In this document: positions 1 through 5,140 of the stretch, in pieces
Numbering within the stretch: the first letter of the stretch is position 1
Layout of the letters: the number at the start of each line of letters is the position of its first letter
From: JAIRTY01 sp050257395
Lineage (GTDB): Bacteria > Actinomycetota > Actinomycetes > Streptosporangiales > Streptosporangiaceae
Assembly: GCA_050257395.1 (NCBI GenBank)
Contig: JBLMWU010000247.1
Coordinates: 1-5,169 of the forward strand
Direction: 5' to 3'
DNA length: 5,169 nt
Notes under the pieces: model-generated
What the model was told of the DNA's origin: nothing
Database searches by the model: none
The model's input: only the letters and a program-made list of their open reading frames with translations
Made by a program: the position numbers and the translations under genes

Positions 1-1014
1 GATCGGCTGGGGCGGGCCATCGGCGTGCAGGGCGCGGCGCAGGCGCTTGGGCTCGCGCTCGGGCCCGCTGTCGGTGGGCTGCTGATCAGCATGGGCGGCT
101 GGCGGCTGATCTTCTTCGTCAACGTGCCGATGGGGCTGATCGGCACGGCGCTGGCCTGGTTCCTCATCCCGCGCAGCCGCAACTTGGCAGCCCGGGCCAG
201 GTTCGACTGGCCTGGCCTGGCACTTTTCCTGCCCGCCACCATCGCGTTGCTGCTGGCCATTACCTATGGCGACCGGGCCGGCTGGGGATCTGCGCTTATC
301 CTCGGCGCCTTTGCGCTGGCCGCGCTGCTCCTGGCCGCCTTCGGCCTGCACGAGCGGCGGGCCGCCGCACCCATGCTCGACCTGCGGCTGTTCCGGCGCG
401 TCCCGTTCAGCGCCGGGATCGCCAGCGGGCTGCTGTCCTACCTGGTCCTCTTCGGCCTGCTCACGGTGGTCCCGTTCTACCTGGAGATCGCCCGACACGC
501 CCCGCCCGCCAGCGCCGGCCTGCAACTGCTGGTCCTGCCTCTTGGCGTCGGGCTCATCGCCCCGTTCGCCGGGCGGCTGGCGGACCGGATCGGCGCCCGC
601 CCGCTGACCGTCGGCGGCATGGCCACCACCGCCGTCATGCTCGCCCTCAGCACCCTCCTGCATTCCCAGGCGGACGTGTTCCTGCTGATGCTCGCGGTGG
701 CCGGGCTCGGGCTGGGCGCATTCACCCCGCCCAACAACGCCGCCATCATGGGCGCCGCCCCCGCGCACCAGACCGGCATGGCCAGCGGCGTCCTCAACAT
801 GACCCGCGGCCTGGGCACCTCACTCGGGCTGGCCCTCGCGGGCCTGGCCTACACGCTTGGCGCCGGCGCTGGCGAAGCCACCCCAGCCCACGCCAGTGCG
901 GGTTACCGCCACGCAGCGTTGCTTCTCGCCGCGCTCGCGGCCGCCGCCGCCCTGATCGCCGCCCTGCGCGGCAAAACCGAACTCAGCCACGACCCAGCCC
1001 TCACCGCCGAATAA
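1..1014 (+). CDS. MFS transporter, DHA2 (EmrB/QacA-like) family, 5'-partial
   Basis: This is a proton-coupled multidrug or small-molecule efflux permease of the inner membrane, cut by the window start. The frame is open from base 1 (D-R-L-G-R-A-I-G), so the GTG at 25 is internal and not a real start. The 337 visible residues begin at family motif C (ALGLALGPAVGG, the glycine/proline antiporter helix). The typical DHA2 stretch GWRLIFFVNVPMGL follows, then a charged loop (IPRSR) and a series of hydrophobic segments. A cytoplasmic motif (GRLADRIGARPL, motif A-like) marks the second half, and the protein ends with a short polar tail. DHA2 members usually have 14 membrane segments and about 450-500 residues, so roughly 130-150 N-terminal residues are missing. 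The 3' end is intact (TAA at 1012-1014). The substrate cannot be deduced. The next gene converges on it. Confidence 0.93.
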   Translation, partial: DRLGRAIGVQGAAQALGLALGPAVGGLLISMGGWRLIFFVNVPMGLIGTALAWFLIPRSRNLAARARFDWPGLALFLPATIALLLAITYGDRAGWGSALILGAFALAALLLAAFGLHERRAAAPMLDLRLFRRVPFSAGIASGLLSYLVLFGLLTVVPFYLEIARHAPPASAGLQLLVLPLGVGLIAPFAGRLADRIGARPLTVGGMATTAVMLALSTLLHSQADVFLLMLAVAGLGLGAFTPPNNAAIMGAAPAHQTGMASGVLNMTRGLGTSLGLALAGLAYTLGAGAGEATPAHASAGYRHAALLLAALAAAAALIAALRGKTELSHDPALTAE

Positions 1015-1021
1015 CCAGCTT

Positions 1022-1063
1022 CCCAGCCCACTGGATGGCTCACCTTGCCCGCCAGGCGCTGGG
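1022..1063. terminator. Possible bidirectional terminator between convergent genes
   Basis: The 53-bp gap between the converging transporter and acetyltransferase genes contains an interrupted inverted repeat. CCCAGC (1022-1027) pairs with GCTGGG (1058-1063), and CTGG (1031-1034) pairs with CCAG (1052-1055). The result is about 10 bp of stem with a small internal loop and a 17-nt apical loop. No T-tract follows on either strand, which is common for actinobacterial terminators. The call rests on position and pairing only. Confidence 0.3.
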
Positions 1064-1067
1064 GTGC

Positions 1068-1607
1068 CTACCGGCGTGGCGCGGCCAGGTCCCCCGGGCG
1101 CAGACGGTATTGCTGCAACCGCAGGCCGTGGTACTTCTCGGTCTCGCCGACCCATTCCATGCCGATCCGGCGCACCGGGGCCGCGGCGCGCGCATTGGCC
1201 GGGCGCACCAGCGCGATCACCTGTTCTATGCCCTGCCCGAACGCCCATCGCGCCAGCGCCAGCCCGGCCTCGGTGGCATAGCCGTGACCCCACGCCTGCG
1301 GATGCAGTTGCCAGCCCATCTCGAACTCCTCATCAGGTGGCAGCGGCAGCAGGGTCGCCCCGCCGATCAGGCAGCCATCGTGGCGCAACTCGACCGCCCA
1401 CCGGCCAGCCGGCGCCATCATCCGCGCATCCTCCGCTGCCCATTGCTGCAAGACCAGTCGCATCGCTGGCAGATCGGGAACTCTGTCCATCTCCGGCGTC
1501 AGCCACCGGGCGATCTGGGTATCGCCATAGGCGCCCAGCGCCGCTTCGGCGTTATCTGCACTCCAGCCACGCAGGACCAGGCGTTCGGTATCCAATCTGG
1601 CTGCCAC
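1068..1607 (-). CDS. GNAT-family N-acetyltransferase (RimJ/RimL-like)
   Basis: This is a cytoplasmic acetyl-CoA-dependent N-acetyltransferase of 179 residues, the normal length for the Acetyltransf_3 (RimJ/RimL) type. It opens with the typical DTERLVLRGW strand (residues 6-15). The pyrophosphate-binding motif A is seen as WGHGYATEAGLALARWAF (106-123, core G-H-G-Y-A). The NARAAAPVRRIGMEWVGE segment (138-155) matches the family's usual N-x-x-S-x-x-x-x-x-x-x-G-M helix, with Ala where Ser is common. The start is GTG at 1607, chosen because GGGGAGG lies 4 nt upstream. The overlapping ATG triplets at 1620-1618 and 1609-1607 are out of frame. The acceptor (protein N-terminus, antibiotic or small amine) cannot be told from sequence. 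It lies downstream of lgt on the same strand but 230 bp away, so it is probably transcribed separately. Confidence 0.92.
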   Translation of the reverse strand: MAARLDTERLVLRGWSADNAEAALGAYGDTQIARWLTPEMDRVPDLPAMRLVLQQWAAEDARMMAPAGRWAVELRHDGCLIGGATLLPLPPDEEFEMGWQLHPQAWGHGYATEAGLALARWAFGQGIEQVIALVRPANARAAAPVRRIGMEWVGETEKYHGLRLQQYRLRPGDLAAPRR

Positions 1608-1611
1608 ATTG

Positions 1612-1618
1612 CCTCCCC
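1612..1618 (-). promoter_or_regulatory. Ribosome binding site deciding the acetyltransferase GTG start
   Basis: On the minus strand GGGGAGG ends 4 nt before the GTG at 1607. It is a strong match to the anti-Shine-Dalgarno sequence and excludes the two nearby out-of-frame ATGs. Confidence 0.6.
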
Positions 1619-1621
1619 ATC

Positions 1622-1831
1622 CTCAGCATCAGCACGCCACTGCGCCTGCCCGCCCGCACCCCGGCGCTGGCTGTGGAACGGCTGACGCTACGGGACGCCA
1701 CACCGATCGAGTGGCGTAACGGCCTGGTCCGCGCGGACCGGTTCTCCCACGTCGCCCGGTGGGACGCCCAGAACATGGACGCCGGGTTCGAGCCTGCCGA
1801 GGTGAGCAGGCCGATCGGCCCGCCCAGCCCG
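1622..1831 (+). pseudogene. Unidentified coding-like stretch, probable gene remnant
   Basis: In the plus frame starting at 1622, about 70 codons run with close to 90 percent G or C in the third position, while first and second positions are more mixed. That is the pattern of real coding DNA in this genome. The protein reads ...ALAVERLTLRDATPIEW, then RNGLVRADRFSHVARWDAQ and NMDAGFEPAEVSRPIGPP, before losing its character; the stop is TGA at 1871-1873, inside the opposing end of lgt. The only nearby in-frame start is a GTG at 1673, which has no Shine-Dalgarno sequence. The left edge abuts the ribosome binding site of the acetyltransferase on the other strand. I do not recognise the family. A remnant of a larger gene is more likely than an intact small one, and a real short gene starting at 1673 is the alternative. 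Confidence 0.4.
1809..1820. repeat. Perfect 12-bp palindrome downstream of lgt
   Basis: GGCCGATCGGCC is a perfect palindrome 18 nt beyond the lgt stop codon. It could fold into a weak hairpin marking the end of the lgt transcript. There is no T-tract and the stem is short, so termination is only a guess. Confidence 0.25.
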
Positions 1832-1837
1832 GTCCTA

Positions 1838-2677
1838 TCAGGGGCCGCTGACCGGCGCCCTCTCCATATCTGATGCGGGCTCAGGGGCAGGCTGCCGCGC
1901 CCGCCGCTGTGAGCGTGCGAACCAGGCCAGGCCGGCCAGTGTCAGTGCTGAAGCGACGTACATGTTCAGCCGCAGGCCCAGGAAGTGCTCTGAGGGGTCG
2001 ACCCGCAGCGACTCCTCGAAGATCCGGAACGCCGAGTACCCGGCGACGTAGAGGGCGAACAGGCCCGGTGGCTGGACGCGGCGGTGGTGCCCGAGCCAGA
2101 CCAGCGCCGCCGCCAGCGCGAGGTCGAAGACCAGCTCGTACAGGAACGTGGGGTGGAACGCCGGGTAGCGGGCGTAGCCGGCGGGCCGGAACGCCGGGGC
2201 GATCTCCAGGCCCCATGGCAGGCTGGTCGGGCCGCCGAAGAGCTCCTGGTTGAAGTAGTTGCCGATCCGGCCGATCGCCTGCGCGACCAGCAGGGCCGGC
2301 GCCACCGCGTCCATGAACCGGGTGACGCTCGCCCCGTGGCGGCGCACCCGCCAGGCGCCGGCTACCGCCGCCAGGGCCACCGCGCCCCAGATACCGAGCC
2401 CGCCGTCCCAGACGGCGAAAACCCCGTACCAGTGGTGGGGGATGTACCTGGGGGTGGTGAGGTCGAAATAGATCCGCCCGCCGGCGATGCCCGCCGGCAC
2501 TGCCCACAGCGCCACCTCGCTGACCAGCGCCGGATCGCCCCCCCGCGCCTTCCAGCGCCGCTGCGTGACCAGGATCGCCGCGGTGATCCCGACGACGTAC
2601 ATCAGCCCGTAGAAGTGGATGAACGCCGGCCCGATGTGGAACCCGCTCACTGGGGGACTGGGGAGGTACTGGGGCAT
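1838..2677 (-). CDS. lgt: Prolipoprotein diacylglyceryl transferase
   Basis: Lgt is the inner-membrane enzyme that moves diacylglycerol from phosphatidylglycerol to the lipobox cysteine of prelipoproteins, the first step of lipoprotein maturation. Family signatures in order (279-residue numbering) are: FHIGPAFIHFYGLMYVVG (13-30); WDGGLGIWGA (90-99), equivalent to the E. coli HGGL loop; GRIGNYFNQELFG (136-148), with Arg137 and Glu145 matching E. coli Arg143 and Glu151; HPTFLYE (175-181); and AFRIFEESLR (216-225) with the late conserved arginine. Several hydrophobic segments fit a polytopic protein, and the tail is short and charged. I chose the ATG at 2677 because the protein then starts about where family members start, although the preceding ribosome binding site is weak. 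A GTG at 2722 would add 15 non-conserved residues. The TauE-type permease gene ends 63 nt upstream, suggesting co-transcription. The gene is not beside trpA as it often is in actinobacteria, so it may be an accessory copy. Confidence 0.94.
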   Translation of the reverse strand: MPQYLPSPPVSGFHIGPAFIHFYGLMYVVGITAAILVTQRRWKARGGDPALVSEVALWAVPAGIAGGRIYFDLTTPRYIPHHWYGVFAVWDGGLGIWGAVALAAVAGAWRVRRHGASVTRFMDAVAPALLVAQAIGRIGNYFNQELFGGPTSLPWGLEIAPAFRPAGYARYPAFHPTFLYELVFDLALAAALVWLGHHRRVQPPGLFALYVAGYSAFRIFEESLRVDPSEHFLGLRLNMYVASALTLAGLAWFARSQRRARQPAPEPASDMERAPVSGP

Positions 2678-2740
2678 GGGCTCACTTTCTGCGCCGGGTG
2701 CTTCACCGAGGCTACCGGGCACGCCCGGGCGTGCCGGGCC

Positions 2741-3514
2741 TCATCCTCTGCCTGCCGTGATGCGGTAGATGGTGAAGGCCAGCCCGAAGGTGGCGAGAAA
2801 CCAGCCGAACGCCTGGCGGACCACTGTGCCCTTGACGTGGTGGGCGAGCCGGCTGCCGGTGGCGCTGCCGGGCACCAGCCCGGCAGCGAACTCACCGGCC
2901 ACCGCCCAGTCGATGTGCCCGAGTGCCCAGTGGGCCGAAAGGGTAGGGATCGCCAGTACCGTCACCACCAGCAGGCTTGTCCCAACCGCCTGCCGCATGT
3001 TGAGGCCGAAGATCAGCAGGTACATCGGCACCAGCAAGAACGCGCCGCCGTTGGCCAGCAGACCTGTGAACACCCCCACCAGCGCGGTAGCGGCCACCAG
3101 CAGCAGCCGGTGATGGCGCCGTTCAGCGCCCGCTTCACGGGCTGCTTCCCCGACCGGCCGCACGACCCGCAGGCCCACCACAATCAGCACGACGCCAGAG
3201 ACGACGAGCAGCACCGGGCCACCAGCCAGATGTGACAGCAGCGCCCCGGCGACCGTGCCGGGAATGCCGCCCAGCACCGACCAGGCAGCGGCGCGAGGCC
3301 GGGCTTCACCGGCACGCACATAGGGCACTGCCCCCACCGCCGCGGAGGGAATGGTGGCCGGCAACGGTGACGCAACCGCGGCCAGGCCCGGCACGCCGAG
3401 CAGCGCCAGCACCGGGGTGGCCACCGACGAACCACCCACCCCGAACAAGCCCATGCACAAGCCGACACCCACCCCCGCCAGCACGATTAACGGCCACGCC
3501 GCCAGATGCGTCAC
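2741..3514 (-). CDS. TauE/SafE-family membrane permease
   Basis: This is a polytopic membrane protein of the TauE/SafE (PF01925) family, whose characterised members export sulfite or sulfur-containing anions; many others are of unknown substrate. The internal two-fold repeat is visible: GVGLCMGLFGVGGSSVATPVL near the N-terminus and GVFTGLLANGGAFLLVPMYLL at mid-protein. A charged loop rich in Arg, Glu and His separates the halves, and about eight hydrophobic stretches are present. At 257 residues the length is typical. Two starts are possible: TTG at 3520 or GTG at 3514. I prefer GTG because GGGGG lies 5 nt before it; the two differ by two residues. An in-frame stop at 3547-3545 rules out a longer protein. 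lgt follows on the same strand, probably in one transcript. No sulfur-metabolism enzyme is recognisable nearby, so the substrate is open. Confidence 0.9.
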   Translation of the reverse strand: MTHLAAWPLIVLAGVGVGLCMGLFGVGGSSVATPVLALLGVPGLAAVASPLPATIPSAAVGAVPYVRAGEARPRAAAWSVLGGIPGTVAGALLSHLAGGPVLLVVSGVVLIVVGLRVVRPVGEAAREAGAERRHHRLLLVAATALVGVFTGLLANGGAFLLVPMYLLIFGLNMRQAVGTSLLVVTVLAIPTLSAHWALGHIDWAVAGEFAAGLVPGSATGSRLAHHVKGTVVRQAFGWFLATFGLAFTIYRITAGRG

Positions 3515-3566
3515 CGGCAACCCCCGGCTCGCCGCCGCAGCGGGTTACCGCGCAGCGCCCCGGCTG

Positions 3567-3580
3567 CGTGACGGGTCACG
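3567..3580. promoter_or_regulatory. Operator-like palindrome upstream of the TauE-type gene
   Basis: CGTGAC-GG-GTCACG is a 6-bp perfect inverted repeat with a 2-nt centre, 53 nt upstream of the chosen TauE-family start. Its size and place suit a dimeric repressor site or a region near a promoter for the permease-lgt transcript. No convincing -35/-10 pair was found beside it, and no regulator gene lies next to it. The regulator is unknown. Confidence 0.3.
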
Positions 3581-3593
3581 ACAGGCGGGCCGG

Positions 3594-3612
3594 GCCAGCC
3601 CGGGCGGCTGGC
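3594..3612 (-). terminator. GC hairpin downstream of the aldolase-family gene
   Basis: GCCAGCC (3594-3600) and GGCTGGC (3606-3612) form a perfect 7-bp stem with a 5-nt loop, 34 nt beyond the stop of the minus-strand aldolase-family gene. It may end that transcript and separate it from the permease-lgt pair. No T-run follows, so it may instead be a stability hairpin. Confidence 0.4.
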
Positions 3613-3646
3613 AGGAGGCCAATTGCGGAGCACAGCCGGGACGCGG

Positions 3647-4318
3647 TCAGGTGCGGGCTCTGGCCATCGCGGCCTGGACATCCGCCAGCGCGCCGGGCGG
3701 GAAACCGGCCGCGCCGCCCAGCGCCGCGGCGGCCAGTTCCCCCTCGGCCGCTTCCTCCAGGACGGTCAGCAGTGACACCGCCGCCGCCGGGGTGCGGGTG
3801 AAGACCAGGACGCCGTGGTTACCCAGGAGCACGGCGCGGGTGGCGGGGTGCTCGCGGATGGCATCCAGGATGCCGCCGACTGAGCGCTGCGATCCGCGCG
3901 GCGCCCACGGCACGACCGGTACATCGTCCGCCTGGCCGAACCGCAGCAGCGCCTCATAGCGGCACGGCAGCGCCCGGGCGGCCATGGCGAAGGCGAGCAG
4001 GCCCGGGGAATGGGTGTGGATGATCCCGCCCACCTCAGGCCGGGCCCGGTACACCTCAGAATGCATGGCCACGATCTCAGCATTGGCCGGATCAAGGTCC
4101 CCTTCAAGAACCGCCCAATCCAGCCCCACCAGCGCAAGCCGGCCGGGGCGCAGTGCCCTGACCTGCCCTTCCACCGTCAGAAGCATCTTCTGTTCATCAA
4201 CACGGGCTGACAGGTTGGCATGGCCAGAGTGGGACATCACACCGTTGACGAACAGCGCATGCGCGGCCTCAACCACGGCCTGGCGGATCGCTGGATAACT
4301 CAACTCCGGACCGGTCAC
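3647..4318 (-). CDS. Class II aldolase/adducin-family protein (FucA/AraD-like)
   Basis: This cytoplasmic 223-residue zinc enzyme has the size of L-fuculose-1-phosphate aldolase. Seen directly: SGHANLSARV (31-40) corresponds to the phosphate-binding loop; Glu81 sits in the position of the catalytic acid (FucA Glu73); HTHS (101-104) supplies two zinc histidines; and LLGNHGVLVF (164-173) supplies the third, His168. The spacings 81-101-103-168 are close to FucA 73-92-94-155, so the active site looks complete. Family members cleave or epimerise sugar phosphates (fuculose, rhamnulose, ribulose) or act in methionine salvage; some are decarboxylases. No kinase, isomerase or sugar transporter neighbour is present, so the substrate is not assigned. 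The start is GTG at 4318, supported by AGGGGAGGG just upstream. The divergent region 4319-4447 should hold its promoter. Confidence 0.92.
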   Translation of the reverse strand: MTGPELSYPAIRQAVVEAAHALFVNGVMSHSGHANLSARVDEQKMLLTVEGQVRALRPGRLALVGLDWAVLEGDLDPANAEIVAMHSEVYRARPEVGGIIHTHSPGLLAFAMAARALPCRYEALLRFGQADDVPVVPWAPRGSQRSVGGILDAIREHPATRAVLLGNHGVLVFTRTPAAAVSLLTVLEEAAEGELAAAALGGAAGFPPGALADVQAAMARART

Positions 4319-4321
4319 AGG

Positions 4322-4330
4322 CCCTCCCCT
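4322..4330 (-). promoter_or_regulatory. Ribosome binding site of the aldolase-family gene
   Basis: AGGGGAGGG on the minus strand ends 3 nt before the GTG at 4318; its GGGGAGG core is 4 nt away. It is the strongest such site in the window and supports the GTG start. Confidence 0.6.
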
Positions 4331-4374
4331 GCTCGTCGTCTTGCCTGACTAGCAATCGCCGGCCAACACGGTGG

Positions 4375-4387
4375 CTGAGCCGCTCAG
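4375..4387. promoter_or_regulatory. Small inverted repeat in the divergent intergenic region
   Basis: CTGAG-CCG-CTCAG is a perfect 5-bp inverted repeat, 57 nt upstream of the aldolase-family start and about 60 nt before the riboswitch-like RNA. It lies next to the least GC-rich part of the region (4388-4412), where promoters for either direction would be expected. No -10/-35 pair could be assigned with confidence. It may be an operator or chance. Confidence 0.2.
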
Positions 4388-4447
4388 AATCATCCCGGGC
4401 AGTTATTCATGCCTGAACCGGCCGGCTCTGCGGCCATCAGGCTCACC

Positions 4448-4548
4448 CGCGAGGGGAAGTAGCCCTCGCCGGCTGATCGGCATGCCCGCCGCCTGACGGC
4501 GCCCGGCCGCCGGGCGGATGGCGTGACCTTCCAGCCCTGACCCTCGTG
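4448..4548 (+). promoter_or_regulatory. Probable yybP-ykoY (manganese) riboswitch aptamer, divergent or decayed
   Basis: The yybP-ykoY aptamer binds Mn2+ and controls Mn exporters and related genes, including UPF0016 proteins. Here CGCGAGGG (4448-4455) can pair over 8 bp (one G-U) with CCCTCGTG (4541-4548), closing a domain of about 100 nt. Just inside the 5' strand is GAAGTAGC (4456-4463), one base from the usual GGAGTAGC. Just inside the 3' strand is AGCCCTGA (4533-4540), resembling the usual AGCGAGA. Between them lie GATCGGCATGCC (4475-4486), like the conserved GUCrnCAUACC loop, and two GC hairpins (4487-4501 and 4501-4515). It sits directly upstream of a start region coding for a UPF0016 N-terminus, the expected partner. 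Against it: GCGAGGG can also pair with CCCTCGC (4463-4469), and key bases deviate. The assignment was made from memory of the consensus, not from a covariance model. Confidence 0.55.
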
Positions 4549-4566
4549 CCCAGGCGCGGTCTTCTG

Positions 4567-4592
4567 CTCTCCGGCCTGGCCGGGACGGAGAG
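4567..4592 (+). promoter_or_regulatory. Shine-Dalgarno-sequestering hairpin (expression platform)
   Basis: CTCTCCG (4567-4573) is perfectly complementary to CGGAGAG (4586-4592), leaving a 12-nt loop. The 3' arm contains GGAG (4587-4590), the ribosome binding site 4 nt before the ATG at 4595, so folding would block translation. A competing pairing exists: CCAGGC (4550-4555), just after the aptamer, can pair with GCCTGG (4574-4579) in the loop, and CCGG/CCGG (4571-4574 and 4580-4583) forms another small stem. Such mutually exclusive pairings suit a translational riboswitch; the switching direction is inferred, not shown. Confidence 0.5.
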
Positions 4593-4594
4593 TG

Positions 4595-4675
4595 ATGAGC
4601 CTGGCGATCATGGCGGTTTTGTACCCGATCATCTTCATTGGTGAACTGCCGGGCAAGACGATGGCCGCCTCACTG
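4595..4675 (+). pseudogene. N-terminal fragment of a TMEM165/GDT1 (UPF0016) cation transporter
   Basis: UPF0016/GDT1 proteins are membrane cation transporters, linked to Mn2+ and Ca2+, built from two three-helix repeats that each carry an E-x-x-D-K-T/S motif. The ATG at 4595 has GGAG 4 nt upstream. The first 27 codons read MSLAIMAVLYPIIF then IGELPGKTMAASL: a hydrophobic first helix followed by the signature, normally ELGDKT or ELPDKT. Asp is replaced by Gly at residue 20, which a single base change could cause. After residue 27 the expected continuation (LVLGTRYRP-like) is absent in all three forward frames, and so are the remaining roughly 160-200 residues. The frame does not stop but runs on to 5086 through the next gene. 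A relic is most likely; a chimeric gene is possible. The upstream riboswitch-like RNA fits this family. Confidence 0.5.
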
Positions 4676-4801
4676 AGAAAGCAGGCGGGTAGCCCGGCCG
4701 CGCCTTGCCAGCTGTCGGTTTCTCCGCATTTCCTGCACATGTCCGCCGCAGGGACTGCGCAGCCGGGGCGTGTACTGACAGTGAGTTCGGGGGTGAGGAT
4801 G
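4676..4801 (+). other. Junction region without recognisable gene
   Basis: This stretch lies between the transporter fragment and the secreted-protein start. It is open in the fragment's frame, but its translation (RKQAGSPAAPCQL and on) matches no family I know and third-position G/C falls to about 70-75 percent. The two other forward frames hit stops at TAG 4688-4690 and TGA 4776-4778. It ends in GGGGGTGAGG, the ribosome binding site of the next gene. Its promoter may lie here, but no convincing -35/-10 pair was found. Confidence 0.4.
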
Positions 4802-5086
4802 ATGAGGCGGAAGATGATGGCGCTGGCAGCGATCCCGGTGGCGGCGCTGCTGGCCGGCGGTGGAGTCGCGGCGGCGCAGGCGGTGAGTGCTCCTGCGGGC
4901 CCGGCGGCGACCCAGCAGGCGGCTGTTCAGCATCAGTACGGCCCGGGGCCCGGTAACGGGGCCGGCCAGCCGGCGTGGGCTAAGCACGCGCAGGTGCGCG
5001 ACGGTACCGGCTACGGCGACCAGGACCGCATCCGCGACCGTGACCGCGACGGGACGTGTGACCACGTCCCTGCTGCTCAGCGGTAG
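4802..5086 (+). CDS. Small secreted protein with Asp/Arg-rich DxDxDG tail
   Basis: The predicted exported protein is 94 residues. It has a clear Sec-type signal peptide: basic n-region MRRKMM, hydrophobic core ALAAIPVAALLAGGGVAA, and an A-Q-A cleavage site after residue 27. The mature part (about 67 residues) is Ala/Gln/Pro/Gly-rich and probably unstructured, then has YGPGPGNGAGQPAW, and ends in GDQDRIRDRDRDGTCD. That last motif (Asp79, 81, 83, Gly84, Asp87) resembles a DxDxDG calcium-binding loop, but no second loop is present and the sole cysteine (86) is unpaired. No lipobox is seen, so Lgt is not expected to act on it. The start is uncertain: ATG 4799 and ATG 4802 both follow GGGTGAGG, with 4802 better spaced. 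ATG 4814 has GAGG 6 nt upstream but would lose the basic n-region, and GTG 4781 or 4793 is possible. I do not recognise a named family. Confidence 0.65.
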   Translation: MRRKMMALAAIPVAALLAGGGVAAAQAVSAPAGPAATQQAAVQHQYGPGPGNGAGQPAWAKHAQVRDGTGYGDQDRIRDRDRDGTCDHVPAAQR

Positions 5087-5122
5087 GCAGGACTGACAGC
5101 ACACCTGCGGTGCGGAGTGGCC

Positions 5123-5140
5123 ATGACAGCAGGCAGATGA
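5123..5140 (+). other. Five-codon mini-ORF overlapping a downstream start
   Basis: The ATG at 5123 has GGAG 5 nt upstream (5114-5117) and encodes only M-T-A-G-R before TGA at 5138-5140. That stop overlaps the ATG at 5137 as ATGA, the classic translational-coupling arrangement. It may be a leader peptide, or simply a duplicated start (see the 14-bp repeat). Confidence 0.3.

Noticed and set aside
1064..1621. Left part of the plus-strand open frame that runs to 1873
   Set aside because: This part is antisense to the acetyltransferase and reads as Pro/Arg/Ala low complexity. Only the portion after about 1622 has its own coding bias, and that is reported separately.
1780..1800. GGGTTCGAGCC motif resembling a tRNA T-arm
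   Set aside because: The flanking bases do not form the 5-bp T-stem, and no acceptor, D or anticodon arm can be laid out around it.
2084..3235. Long plus-strand open frame (383 codons) opposite lgt and the TauE-type gene
   Set aside because: It is rich in Arg, Pro, Gln and His, has no domain, and lies antisense to two well-supported genes whose own motifs are intact. High-GC DNA leaves such antisense frames open.
4449..4469. Simple hairpin GCGAGGG / CCCTCGC as a plain terminator or stem
   Set aside because: It is a perfect 7-bp stem and real competition for the riboswitch P1 helix. It has no T-tract and does not follow a plus-strand gene, so a terminator is unlikely. It is kept as counter-evidence in the riboswitch entry.
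4390..4740. Minus-strand frame of 116 codons opposite the riboswitch-like region
   Set aside because: It starts MCRKCGETDSW and has moderate codon bias (about 78 percent G/C third). However, it has no recognisable domain and overlaps the transporter fragment and structured leader on the plus strand. Not supported as a gene.
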